Shown here one piece after another: positions 1-8,485 of a stretch of DNA of 10,921 bases (positions are counted from its first letter, which is position 1; each line of letters opens with the position of its first letter). The stretch is taken from NCBI GenBank assembly GCA_905198755.1, contig CAJKDR010000029.1, positions 1-10,921 on the forward strand. Direction: 5' to 3'. The translations under genes and the position numbers were made by a program. The notes under the pieces were generated by a model. That model searched no databases and was not told where the DNA came from. It saw only the letters and a list, made by a program, of their open reading frames with translations. The stretch comes from an uncultured Clostridiaceae bacterium (GTDB lineage: Bacteria > Bacillota > Clostridia > TANB77 > CAG-508).

Positions 1-65
1 ATACCTAATATTAATATAAGTATTATTACTAATAAAATTACAATTAATTTTTTAATTCTTTTCAT
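1..65 (-). CDS. Start of a membrane or secreted protein (3' part outside window)
   Basis: The ATG at 65-63 is preceded by AAGGAG (minus strand, about 6 bases away). The frame stays open to the window edge and gives 21 codons reading MKRIKKLIVILLVIILILIL then G. That is a positively charged N-terminus followed by an unbroken hydrophobic stretch, typical of a signal peptide, lipoprotein leader or membrane anchor. The start is 16 bases after the stop of the hydrolase coding region, so it is probably the next gene of the same operon. No function can be assigned from this fragment. Confidence 0.7.
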   Translation of the reverse strand, partial: MKRIKKLIVILLVIILILILG

Positions 66-81
66 AAATTCTCCTTAAATA

Positions 82-249
82 TTATTTAGGACTATCTAAA
101 TAAATATATCCTGCACTGGTCAATGTTCCACATGGTGTATTTCCAATCTTTACTTTGATTATTGCATGCCAATTTTCTCCACTACCACAATGACTTACAT
201 AATAGTAACCATTTTTAGTATCAACTGCTTCTACATATGCAACATGCCC
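82..249 (-). pseudogene. Out-of-frame 3' half of the CHAP domain
   Basis: These 55 codons plus TAA encode GHVAYVEAVDTKNGYYYVSH, then a CGSGENW-like segment, and end in GYIYLDSPK. This is the normal C-terminal half of a CHAP peptidase: the His of GHVAYVE is the expected catalytic histidine, and the YIYLDSP ending is common in CHAP proteins of Firmicute conjugation systems. It directly continues the CHAP start in the upstream frame but is shifted by one base at about position 250. It has no ribosome site or plausible start of its own, because the same-frame sequence upstream does not look like CHAP. I read it as a piece separated by a frameshift, not an independent gene. Confidence 0.85.
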
Positions 250-1456
250 GATACTTAGTTGATGATGACATGGAGAACACAGAATTTGCTCTTGGTGTAG
301 TTCCAGAATCAAAATATTTTTTTAGGTTTCCTGCTACATCTATACCATTACCATAGCTTCCATTTGGAATCAAGCTTTTACCAGTTGATTTCAAATAATA
401 ATTGGCTCTTACATTTGCCCACCAAGTACATTGGTATGCCTCACATCCTGAAGTACTTAGACCTTTTGCCTCTTTAGTAGGACTATATCCTGAAACAGAG
501 TATTTTTGCCAACTTGTACTTATCAATTTACTTGCTTTTGGAAGACCGAAATATGTTTCCATTTGCTTGCCCCATGATTCTAATATACTTTCATTCACTG
601 TACCATCTGAGTTATTAAAGCTACTTAATCCCATCATACTATAGTACGCATCTGCACCTCTATTATCTGTCGAAATATCAGTTCGTTTTATATCATATCC
701 ATAGTATCCTGTTTGAAATAAGCAACCATCTGCAGCTCTCCTCCTTTGATTATATGATAAACCTGTATCATATTGTAATAGCTTTGCTGCAATTGCTTCA
801 GTTTTATCATATTTTCCATAGTCTCCATACCAACTATCTATTTTAGAATCATAATGATTTTTATATGCTTCTCCTACAGATTCATTACTATAAAAATCAC
901 CTACATGCCCACAATTGTAACAAAAATCTGTAAATGCATACAACTGATATTCCTTTGCAGTAACTCCATTTGATGTCATACTATTTTTTACTGAATTATA
1001 CCATTTTTTCACTTCTTCATACATTATTGCATCAACATCTTCGACTTTTACATAATCACCTTCATTTAGACTAGTATAGCCTAATGCTTTTAATTTAGCT
1101 TCTGCTCCACTCGTTTCTAGATCTATTCCATACCCTACAGTTCTGTTTCCTTCTACAAGGCCTATTTTGTATTGTGTTTTATCTGAATTGTATCCTTCAT
1201 TTCCTTCCCATGATTTAAGATAGTTTTCAATAAAAAAATCCCATTGATCACCTGAAGCATTTGCCATTTGGCTACCATCAGATGCTGATGCAGTATTCAC
1301 TCCTAATAATCCTACAATAATTCCAACTAATATTATCATTAAAAATATTACAGCAATTATTGGCAATATATATTTTAATAATATTGGAACTAATTTTTGT
1401 TTTATCTTATTCTTTACTTTATTTGTTGTTGCCCTTGCATAATCTTCTAATGACAT
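221..1456 (-). CDS. Membrane-anchored GH24-type muramidase with truncated CHAP peptidase domain (T4SS cell-wall hydrolase, frameshifted)
   Basis: This is a VirB1-like peptidoglycan hydrolase that would open the wall for a Gram-positive secretion channel. Residues 1-24 are basic and cytoplasmic and about 25-53 form one membrane helix, so the enzyme part should face outward. Residues about 72-260 resemble phage-type GH24 lysozyme: E84 in LKSWEG is the likely catalytic acid, followed by D92 and by T106 in RTVGYGID. From about 335 a CHAP amidase/endopeptidase begins, with the likely nucleophile C343 in YQCTWWAN. After Y402 the frame runs into nine unrelated residues and a TGA. The missing CHAP half, starting GHVAYVEAV, lies one frame away at 249-82. 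Skipping one base at 250 would give a 457-residue two-enzyme protein. The start at 1456 has GGAGG inside the end of the preceding gene, only 2 bases between stop and start, so translation is probably coupled. Domain identities are strong; whether the break is biological is unknown. Confidence 0.88.
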   Translation of the reverse strand: MSLEDYARATTNKVKNKIKQKLVPILLKYILPIIAVIFLMIILVGIIVGLLGVNTASASDGSQMANASGDQWDFFIENYLKSWEGNEGYNSDKTQYKIGLVEGNRTVGYGIDLETSGAEAKLKALGYTSLNEGDYVKVEDVDAIMYEEVKKWYNSVKNSMTSNGVTAKEYQLYAFTDFCYNCGHVGDFYSNESVGEAYKNHYDSKIDSWYGDYGKYDKTEAIAAKLLQYDTGLSYNQRRRAADGCLFQTGYYGYDIKRTDISTDNRGADAYYSMMGLSSFNNSDGTVNESILESWGKQMETYFGLPKASKLISTSWQKYSVSGYSPTKEAKGLSTSGCEAYQCTWWANVRANYYLKSTGKSLIPNGSYGNGIDVAGNLKKYFDSGTTPRANSVFSMSSSTKYRACCICRSS

Positions 1457-1458
1457 TA

Positions 1459-1995
1459 TTATTCCTCCAAGTCATTCTCATTAAAATTTATATATAATTT
1501 TTCAATTTCTTCATCTCTTACTATTTTATATATGTTTGAAATATATTTTCTATCTTCTATTCTTCCTGATTCTAATATGCTTTCATAAAATTTTATTTCA
1601 TATGTATCTTCTGAAATATATTCGATGTCTATATCTTTATTGATGGAAAACATTTTTTTATAGTATTCTTCATAAAATTTTTCTTTTGTCTGATAATGTT
1701 CTTTTACGCATTCTGCAGATAGCATTTCATATGCTTCATCTATTTTATTATCCTGACAATTCTTAATGAATTCTTTTATTATTTTTTTTTGTTTCTTTAT
1801 TATTTCTTTATCATCTATAGATTCTACCTTTATACTATTAACTACAATTTTGTTATCCTTATTATTTTTATTTCTTACTATAGCATTTAAAGATTGTACT
1901 ATTACTATTATCAACACTATTAATATTGCATAAAATTTAATAGGGTCACCATGTTCTGTAAAAAATATTTTAATATATCTTTTTATACTTTCCAT
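1459..1995 (-). CDS. Single-pass membrane protein, possible VirB8-like T4SS component
   Basis: The protein has 178 residues: a short cytoplasmic head (1-20), one membrane helix (about 21-40), a linker, and a soluble domain from about 65 to 175. The soluble domain begins with helices reading KEFIKNCQDNKIDEAYEMLS and continues into alternating beta strands, ending with YISNIYKIVRD. The layout of one N-terminal helix plus an NTF2-like fold is that of VirB8 and of the Gram-positive TcpC group, which link the inner-membrane parts of the channel. The operon position between VirB6 and the wall hydrolase fits. Sequence similarity is too weak to prove the family by eye; the alternative is an unrelated NTF2-like lipid- or wall-facing protein. 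The start is supported by AAGGAGGG about 6 bases upstream. The gene follows the VirB6-like stop by 19 bases, and its last codons carry the ribosome site of the hydrolase. Confidence 0.75.
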   Translation of the reverse strand: MESIKRYIKIFFTEHGDPIKFYAILIVLIIVIVQSLNAIVRNKNNKDNKIVVNSIKVESIDDKEIIKKQKKIIKEFIKNCQDNKIDEAYEMLSAECVKEHYQTKEKFYEEYYKKMFSINKDIDIEYISEDTYEIKFYESILESGRIEDRKYISNIYKIVRDEEIEKLYINFNENDLEE

Positions 1996-2014
1996 GATAA
2001 CCCTCCTTTCTTAT

Positions 2015-4912
2015 TTATACTGTAAAAGTTGATGATGTAGTTGATGTTGAAGTTGTTGATGAGTTTCTATCATCTCCTGTACCTGTCATATTATTACTGT
2101 TTTGATTTCTTGAATTTGCGTTTCGTGTAGAATTATTGGTTCTATTACTGTTTTGTGTTCTTGTTCTTTGCCTTGAACTACTTGTTGTAGTTGTATTTGG
2201 CATAGAATCTATACTCTGTGTATCTGAAGTGTTTGCTCTAGTGGTATTTCTTGCTGTTGCATTTCTTCTATTAGTAAGTCTAGATTCTGGTAAATTAGGA
2301 CTTTCTATTCCTCTAATTTTAGCAGCATCCATAATTGACTTATTTACAATTCTTGTTGCATGTTCTTTTGAGCAATTTTTCTCATTCATATATTCTTGAA
2401 CCATATTTTTTTGTAAAGATGCCATTTTCTTTTCATCTCTAAAGTCTGATTTTGGAGTTTCATTTGCTATTCTAGCTGCATAAAAAGTCTGATTTTCAGC
2501 TCTTTCATCTATATTATAATGTTCTTTTGCTTTTTCTGCTGCCCCTTCACCATATGTATCATTAAAATAATTCTCAGTTATTTTTCCTTCATTTAATGCC
2601 TCATAGTCTTTCCTATAACCTCTATCATCTTCAAGCTTTTGTTCAACCTCATCATACGCATCTGTTCTAGCATTAGCAATCTTTTGTTCTTTTAAGTCTA
2701 ATGCAGAATCAATTATTGAATTATTGTCTATTCCACTTTCTTTTAATGCCCATCTTTGGTTCATTTCTTGATCTATTTCTTTACGTGATGGTTCTATTCC
2801 TCCATTTTTATCCTGCAATCTTTGAGAAACATAATCTCTTTCTTTTTGATTTTGCATATATTGGTTCTTGGCTTTCTTTCTTGTTGAATTTCCATTTGTT
2901 AATGCATCTCTACTAGCACTAATATATCTTTGAGCATTTGTACCTATACTTTTACTAATCCCATTAATTCTTCTACCTGCACTATTTCCCAGTGCTACTC
3001 CAGCACTAGCAAGTCCCACTGCTGCTTTTACATTTCCAGTTCCTAATCCATATGCTAATCCTAAAGTTGCTCCCATTGCTCCTAATGTAGCACGAGTAGC
3101 TATTCCAGCTCCTTTTGCAGCCATTTTACCTGCTACTTTCCAAAACTTAGTTGTTCCATATTTTTTTCTAACACCTCTTGCTGCCTGAGATTTTATTGCT
3201 CTAGCAACTCTTCGTGCTTTGCTAGGCTGATTTCTATTTTGCTGTCTAACATTGTTTGGTTGATTTAATCTTTGACTATCATTTCCTTCTATATTGTTAT
3301 TTCTTTCTTCAGGTTGATTAGAAACCGGCCCTGGATTATTATTGTTTTGATCGGTTTCATTTTGCATTCCTAGTAACTGCCTTTGTTCATCTGATAGTTC
3401 ACTTTTATCAATTTGTCCATCATCAATTTTCTCTTGTAACGCCTCTTTTTCGGCTTGTTTTACAGGATCTATGTTATTATTTCCTCTATTAAATGCATCC
3501 GCTGCACTAGCTCCTGAACCGATATATGTATTTTCTGAGTCTTGCTGTCCACCCATATCTTCCTGTTCATATGATTGATTTATATTATCACTATCTTGAC
3601 TAGGCATTGCACTATCTGATATATTCTGATCTTCATATGCTCCTAGTTCACTTTCTGGTTTTGTTTTTGGATATAGACTTCCTTCCGCTTCGCTTCCTGA
3701 ACCACTTCCATTTCCGCCTTTATTATTTTTTGAATTTAATGCTTGAGTAGCTTTACTCATTAATTGATTTGCCACTGCACCACTAGCAAAAGCACCTAAC
3801 GGTGAACCTAGCTTATCATTTATTCCAAACATTTGCTTAATTATTTTTTCTGCTGGTATCATCATAATGTAACATAATATAGAATATATTATATTATTAT
3901 CAGCTAATTCCGTAGCTGATCCTATTAGTACAACATATATTAATAAGTGGAACGGCTGTATTATTACTTGAAAGAAAAACTCTCTAAACCAAAACTCAAA
4001 TGCTTGTGCTTTTCCATCTTTTATTTTATCTATTGGATATGTTACTGCAGTTATTGGCGCTATTAATACTAGGAACACAATTGTAATTGCCCTCATTATG
4101 TACTTTACCACAAAAATAATCGTTATTACTGTAACTGCTGCATACACAAACAGTTGCCCATAAGCCGAATACATATTACTTTTTATAATTTTTAAGTCGT
4201 CCGTTTTAGTGCTTCCAAAAACTACTAAATCATCTGAGTCATCTATCAATTTTTTTATGTCCGTTCTTAATTTATCTGTCATATTAACACTTTGTCCACT
4301 ATTTCCTATTGAATCTGTTATTATTGAAGATATATTTAATATCCCAACCATAAGATAATGCATCACAAACACCAAGCATAATGCAACAAACCAATCTTTA
4401 AGCATAATTTTATATTTTGCTTTGTCTTGAGAAATAGTTGATATTGTCATTCTAATCCCAACATATACTAATACAGATAATAGTGCAACTATAGCTAAAT
4501 TTCTTAAAGCGTAATACCATCCAGAAATAGTTTCTCTCAAAGAATTTTTTCCTTTGATTATCTCGCTATTATTTTTACTACCAGATATATCATAGTATTC
4601 ACCATTTGCAGATACTTTTTTAAATATATTTGCATCCATTAGAGCAAATTTTCCTTTTATTATAGTTTCTGGGGATAAATATATTGTATTTGTTTTATCT
4701 ACTGTTAAATCTTTATCAACAAATATATCATTTATATATTTCATTATTCCATCCTCAATTCCATAGAACACATTACCTATTCCTGTTAATGCTGATCCAG
4801 TTGCCCAATTAGCCGCTTTAATATCTTTAGGATATCCAATCCATAGTATAAAAATTGATATTACTATTATAAATATTTTTTTCAGTTTTTTTGCATTATT
4901 TAACACACTCAT
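2015..4912 (-). CDS. VirB6/TrbL-like polytopic channel protein with long hydrophilic tail
   Basis: This is the likely inner-membrane channel subunit of the secretion system. It has 965 residues. A signal or first helix lies at about 12-30 and a soluble loop at 35-130. Helices follow at about 138-157, 175-195, 252-270, 273-290, 315-335 and 341-355. The block YIMRAITIVFLVLIAPITAV, then FWFREFFFQVIIQPFHLLIY, is the signature of TrbL/VirB6-like proteins of Firmicute conjugation systems. From about 390 to the end it is hydrophilic: Gly/Ser and Gln/Asn-rich (395-560), a basic segment then an Ala/Gly-rich weakly hydrophobic stretch (565-645), charged helical sequence (680-870), and a Thr/Ser/Asn/Arg low-complexity end (875-965). 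Classical VirB6 proteins are about 300 residues, so roughly 600 residues are extra. The start has a modest AGGGG site (4924-4928) about 11 bases away, placed after the VirB4 stop. Confidence 0.9.
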   Translation of the reverse strand: MSVLNNAKKLKKIFIIVISIFILWIGYPKDIKAANWATGSALTGIGNVFYGIEDGIMKYINDIFVDKDLTVDKTNTIYLSPETIIKGKFALMDANIFKKVSANGEYYDISGSKNNSEIIKGKNSLRETISGWYYALRNLAIVALLSVLVYVGIRMTISTISQDKAKYKIMLKDWFVALCLVFVMHYLMVGILNISSIITDSIGNSGQSVNMTDKLRTDIKKLIDDSDDLVVFGSTKTDDLKIIKSNMYSAYGQLFVYAAVTVITIIFVVKYIMRAITIVFLVLIAPITAVTYPIDKIKDGKAQAFEFWFREFFFQVIIQPFHLLIYVVLIGSATELADNNIIYSILCYIMMIPAEKIIKQMFGINDKLGSPLGAFASGAVANQLMSKATQALNSKNNKGGNGSGSGSEAEGSLYPKTKPESELGAYEDQNISDSAMPSQDSDNINQSYEQEDMGGQQDSENTYIGSGASAADAFNRGNNNIDPVKQAEKEALQEKIDDGQIDKSELSDEQRQLLGMQNETDQNNNNPGPVSNQPEERNNNIEGNDSQRLNQPNNVRQQNRNQPSKARRVARAIKSQAARGVRKKYGTTKFWKVAGKMAAKGAGIATRATLGAMGATLGLAYGLGTGNVKAAVGLASAGVALGNSAGRRINGISKSIGTNAQRYISASRDALTNGNSTRKKAKNQYMQNQKERDYVSQRLQDKNGGIEPSRKEIDQEMNQRWALKESGIDNNSIIDSALDLKEQKIANARTDAYDEVEQKLEDDRGYRKDYEALNEGKITENYFNDTYGEGAAEKAKEHYNIDERAENQTFYAARIANETPKSDFRDEKKMASLQKNMVQEYMNEKNCSKEHATRIVNKSIMDAAKIRGIESPNLPESRLTNRRNATARNTTRANTSDTQSIDSMPNTTTTSSSRQRTRTQNSNRTNNSTRNANSRNQNSNNMTGTGDDRNSSTTSTSTTSSTFTV

Positions 4913-4930
4913 TTTAAAGGGTTCCCCTCT

Positions 4931-6877
4931 CTATACTCTATTTGCTATTTTATTTAAGTTTGTCTCAACAAATTCAAATTCTTTTTTTGTTGGTGTTATC
5001 TTTAGTATTGCTGTATCATTTCCTACTTTTAATAATCCTTCTCCTTTTTGTGCTGTTATTAAATAGCTTGCTTCTCCCTCTGATAATTTAAACACTTCTT
5101 TTAAATACTGTATTTCAGATTTATCTTGTGCTAAGAATAATTTTGTATCTGAAGATGTAAGAACCGCTTGAGCTTCTGGTTTCTCATAAAAGTCCTGAAA
5201 CCTTTGAGATATGATTGCTAACGATACATTTCTTTTTCTTGCACGACGTGCCATTTTATTTAAAAAGTCTACTGCTTCTGGGTATGGCAACATCATCCAT
5301 GCTTCATCAACTATAACCCTTTTTTGTTTAGCTTTTCTTCTATCTTCACTATTTTTCTTAACAAATTTCTCCCAGATCCAAGAAAGTAATATTTGTTGTG
5401 CAAGAGGTCTAGCAAATCTCTCTTCTAGTTGAGAAATATCTAAGTTTATAAATGGTGCACCATCTAATAGATCAAAAGTTGATTGCCCATCAAAATATGC
5501 CATTTGTCCATTGTACTCTCTTATGAACTGTTTCATAACCTTCAACAAATAACTATAATGTTTTGTATAATCTGGATTTTCATTTTCTTGTGCTTTTCTA
5601 TAAATTCTTTTATACCAAGATCCTATTGTAGGCATTTCTTTCTTTTCTTTTTCAATTTGGCCGTCATTTATTTGAGTCAAATCACTTTTATATAAACTGT
5701 TTATATTATTATTAATTCCTCGTGAAGCATATTCTTCCGCTACAGCTTCAGCTATAATTTGTTTTGTTACTTCATTAACTTCACTACTTCTTGTACTTCC
5801 TTTTGCCATTGTAAGTAAAGCTTGTGTAACATCTTCTACTTTATTTTCAATACTCAATGTTGGTCTTTCTCTTCCTGTTATTTCATCTTTGACCAATTCC
5901 GTCTCTAAGTCAAATATATTTATTACAGTTTTTGATGTTGGGCTCAAAACAACATTTATTCCCCCAAGGCTTTCTGCAACTATTGTGTATTCTCCTTCAG
6001 CATCTAGTGCCAAACTTTCAATTCCCATTAAAACACTTGAACGTGATATTAATGTTTTCATTGTAACAGATTTACCAGCACCAGATTTAGCAAATATAAC
6101 CATATTATAGTTAGTTAAACTACTATGGAAGTTATCAAATAGTATTGGCGTACCTGTTTGTTTATTATATCCAATTGGAACTCCTGATGCATGTCCAACT
6201 TCTGAACTAGTAAACGGAAATACTGTTGCCATTGAATTTCTATCAAAAGTATGTTTTTTATTTAATAGATTTCTATTCAACGGAATATTACTTTTAAAAG
6301 CTTCCTCTTGCATTGCCCATGCAGATTTTAGCCCAATTTGTGTTTTTGACATTTCTGTTGTTAACAATTTAGTATATTTATCTAAATCTTGTAAATTATA
6401 CGCGAACATTGTAGCTACAATTGATGCTTCAAACATCTTATTAAATCCTGCAGCTATTTCATCTCTTAATCTTTCTGTTTCATACTTTTTTTGTGCTAGA
6501 ACTGCCTCTCTATTTATATTTCCTTTCTCTAAAGCCACGATTCTTTCTGTTTCTAACTCATTTATTGTTCTATTTAAATCTTGTTGAGAACGTGCCTCTT
6601 GTATTGGATTTATATATACGGAAACATTTATATCTCCAAATTCATACATATCTCTTAATAGAGAGGGGAATGTTCCCATACGTGGTAGAGTAGACACAAA
6701 GAAACTTCTTGCCAATCTATTTGTATGTGATATTATCTCTAAATGATTTAAATTCGAAGCATCTATTCCTGAAGGAGCAATTATATCTTTTATATCTTTT
6801 GTTTTAAATATATTGTATTCTTCTTGAGTTTTATTTGTCACTAATTCTTCTTGTTGCCCTTTTTTATTCTTTTTCAT
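4931..6877 (-). CDS. virB4: VirB4-family T4SS ATPase
   Basis: This is the cytoplasmic ATPase that energises assembly and transport in type IV secretion, the most conserved part of such systems. It has 648 residues, close to Gram-positive relatives such as TraE/TrsE of staphylococcal plasmids. Residues 45-200 form a reduced VirB4 N-terminal region with a coiled-coil segment at about 95-145. Walker A is AKSGAGKS (263-270, K269 and S270), followed by the family acidic motif LALDAEGEY (289-297). Walker B is RVIVDEAWMML (520-530, D524 and E525), and downstream come a run of basic residues and the IISQRFQDF motif with Q558. All key ATPase residues are present and no break is seen. It starts 3 bases after the TrsD-like stop; its AAAGGAG site lies in the last codons of that gene. 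It ends with TAG, 18 bases before the VirB6-like start. Confidence 0.97.
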   Translation of the reverse strand: MKKNKKGQQEELVTNKTQEEYNIFKTKDIKDIIAPSGIDASNLNHLEIISHTNRLARSFFVSTLPRMGTFPSLLRDMYEFGDINVSVYINPIQEARSQQDLNRTINELETERIVALEKGNINREAVLAQKKYETERLRDEIAAGFNKMFEASIVATMFAYNLQDLDKYTKLLTTEMSKTQIGLKSAWAMQEEAFKSNIPLNRNLLNKKHTFDRNSMATVFPFTSSEVGHASGVPIGYNKQTGTPILFDNFHSSLTNYNMVIFAKSGAGKSVTMKTLISRSSVLMGIESLALDAEGEYTIVAESLGGINVVLSPTSKTVINIFDLETELVKDEITGRERPTLSIENKVEDVTQALLTMAKGSTRSSEVNEVTKQIIAEAVAEEYASRGINNNINSLYKSDLTQINDGQIEKEKKEMPTIGSWYKRIYRKAQENENPDYTKHYSYLLKVMKQFIREYNGQMAYFDGQSTFDLLDGAPFINLDISQLEERFARPLAQQILLSWIWEKFVKKNSEDRRKAKQKRVIVDEAWMMLPYPEAVDFLNKMARRARKRNVSLAIISQRFQDFYEKPEAQAVLTSSDTKLFLAQDKSEIQYLKEVFKLSEGEASYLITAQKGEGLLKVGNDTAILKITPTKKEFEFVETNLNKIANRV

Positions 6878-6880
6878 AAT

Positions 6881-8080
6881 CTATACTCCTTTCTTTTCTT
6901 TTGTTTCTTCTTTGTCTTTATTTTTTTCTATCTCACGTATTGATTCTTCTTTTATTTCTTTCCCTATATATTCTTCATTGTCTTCTATCATTGATTTAGC
7001 CATTTCTCTTACTATGTTTCTAATATTTCTTTCTCTATCTTCCAATTCCTTTTTTCTTCTGCTCTTAAGAGTTACTTCTTCTATTGTAGAGTTAGCTAAT
7101 TCTAATGCTTTTTCTTTTATTATCTTATCTAATTCTTGCATTTTTTTATCAATTACATCCGGTGCTGTTGTATATAATGCATCATATCCAGCTTTTATTG
7201 CTTTATCTACTCCATAAACCTCAGATGCGTCTCTGTTATATGCTACATAAAGTAAATCTGCAAGTTCGGTTGAATCCAGTACTTTTCCTGTAATCCCACA
7301 AACAGATAATATTCTAAGCAATGATTGAGCATTTGTATATAATTCTGAAAAAGCCATATCAAGTAATTCATCTTTTTGAAATAAATTCTCAGTATTATCT
7401 GGCACATAAGAGATTGCAATATAATAGTTCTTAGTTAATATATTTTTATTAAGACTCATTTTTTCAGTATTGTTTATAATATCTCTCGTATAATCATATA
7501 AATTTTTTTGTCTAACAAATTCTAGTCTAATCATGTTAAATTGTTCAGTTGATAAATCACTATTTTTTTGTGCTTGTTCATATTGAATTTTTATTTTGTT
7601 ATATTTAGTTTCTATATCTTTTAGCCTTTTTTTATAGTTCTGTATACTTTCATTTAAATTAACTTTTCTTGATTGTATATATAATTGTATTGGCCTAGTC
7701 AACGTATTTAGAAATTGCACAAATCCTTGTTCTACTGATACTTTTTCCATAGTACTCATTAAATCATAATTTATTCCTTGGCACTGTATTACCATAACCA
7801 ATCTTTTTCCTTTATCTTGTACAATCATATTATCTTTAATTTCATCGAAATCTAGAAAGCTTTTTACATCTTGAGGAGTATATGTTTTAGTTTGTATAAT
7901 TTTTGATTTAGCTTTTTCTTTTTCTATTTCACCTGTTTGAATCATTGCTTCGTCAAATTTTTTTTCTTTTTTGTTCTTATTAATTGATAATGCAATGAAT
8001 ACTATTATCAATATTCCAAGTATTACAACGCTAGCTATTAATAAGATAGTTAATAAATATGTTAATTCTCCACTACTCAT
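6881..8080 (-). CDS. TrsD/TraD-like T4SS protein resembling a VirB4 N-terminal domain
   Basis: The protein has 399 residues with an N-terminal membrane helix (about 7-33) and a basic stop-transfer segment. The soluble part includes YTPQDVKSFLDFDEIKDNMI (67-86) and a GINYDLMSTMEKVSVEQGF block (102-120), followed by a PIQLYIQSRK strand (130-139). This order matches TrsD/TraD of the staphylococcal pGO1/pSK41 transfer regions and the N-terminal domain of VirB4 proteins. A coiled coil follows (about 144-200), then a domain with ADLLYVAYNRD (274-284), and a highly charged helical end (310-399). There is no Walker A, so it is not itself an ATPase. It overlaps the PrgI-like gene by 8 bases and uses GAGGAGG inside it, implying coupled translation, and it precedes virB4, the same order as in pGO1/pSK41. 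It probably anchors the ATPase at the membrane (inference). Confidence 0.8.
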   Translation of the reverse strand: MSSGELTYLLTILLIASVVILGILIIVFIALSINKNKKEKKFDEAMIQTGEIEKEKAKSKIIQTKTYTPQDVKSFLDFDEIKDNMIVQDKGKRLVMVIQCQGINYDLMSTMEKVSVEQGFVQFLNTLTRPIQLYIQSRKVNLNESIQNYKKRLKDIETKYNKIKIQYEQAQKNSDLSTEQFNMIRLEFVRQKNLYDYTRDIINNTEKMSLNKNILTKNYYIAISYVPDNTENLFQKDELLDMAFSELYTNAQSLLRILSVCGITGKVLDSTELADLLYVAYNRDASEVYGVDKAIKAGYDALYTTAPDVIDKKMQELDKIIKEKALELANSTIEEVTLKSRRKKELEDRERNIRNIVREMAKSMIEDNEEYIGKEIKEESIREIEKNKDKEETKEKKGV

Positions 8081-8420
8081 CTTTTGCTTCCTCCTCTTTA
8101 GTTATATAGATTCTATTTTTCTTCTTTTTAAACTTTATATATCTCAAAACAACATCATCTATGTTTTCTCCACCAACAAGTCTTGTTACTTTAAGTGCTC
8201 CTGAATCTGGTATCTTAAATGTTCCACATATAAAACCAATTAGTCCTAAGACTCCTATAATTCCAAATCCAACATATTGCGCCCCCAGTGATTTGCATAA
8301 CCAGTAAAAAGGCAAGCCTATTCCTGCTCCCACCACTGTAAAAATCAATGCTTTAGTTGAAAATATAAATAATATTCTTCCTTCACCTTTTGTATTTCTA
8401 GGTATCATATATGTTCCCAT
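8073..8420 (-). CDS. PrgI-family (VirB3-like) inner-membrane protein
   Basis: The protein has 115 residues, the usual length for the PrgI family. It shows a family-like N-terminus MGTYMIPRNTKGEGRILFIF, two membrane helices (about 22-41 and 47-68), the short segment ICGTFKIPDS, and a basic end reading YIKFKKKKNRIYITKEEE. PrgI-family proteins sit directly upstream of the VirB4 module in Gram-positive conjugation operons and are thought to play the VirB3 role in the inner-membrane complex. The start is fixed by GGAGG at 8427-8431, six bases upstream. It is the first gene after the 135-base non-coding gap, so it opens the machinery part of the operon. It overlaps the next gene by 8 bases. Confidence 0.9.
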   Translation of the reverse strand: MGTYMIPRNTKGEGRILFIFSTKALIFTVVGAGIGLPFYWLCKSLGAQYVGFGIIGVLGLIGFICGTFKIPDSGALKVTRLVGGENIDDVVLRYIKFKKKKNRIYITKEEEAKDE

Positions 8421-8455
8421 AAGAAACCTCCAATTAATTATAAATATACAACTAT

Positions 8456-8485
8456 ATTATAGCAAAAAACCTTACATATTGTAAG
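8456..8485 (-). promoter_or_regulatory. Candidate promoter for the PrgI-VirB4-VirB6 gene block
   Basis: On the minus strand a perfect TATAAT (8461-8456) is preceded, with an 18-base spacer, by CTTACA (8485-8480), which matches four of six bases of TTGACA. Transcription would start near 8449, giving a leader of about 29 bases to the PrgI-like ATG at 8420. The -35 element sits inside the terminator hairpin. AT-rich DNA makes chance TATAAT common, so the call rests on position as much as on sequence. Confidence 0.45.

Noticed and set aside
82..312. Independent 76-residue gene starting with TTG at 312
   Set aside because: Only the part after about 249 resembles a protein family (CHAP). The first 21 residues are out-of-frame reading of the upstream hydrolase, and no ribosome site precedes the TTG.
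314..325. Programmed frameshift at the run of seven A (minus strand) in the hydrolase gene
   Set aside because: Switching frame there would replace the CHAP-like segment DSGTTPRANSVFS by unrelated sequence. The protein match changes frame only near position 250.
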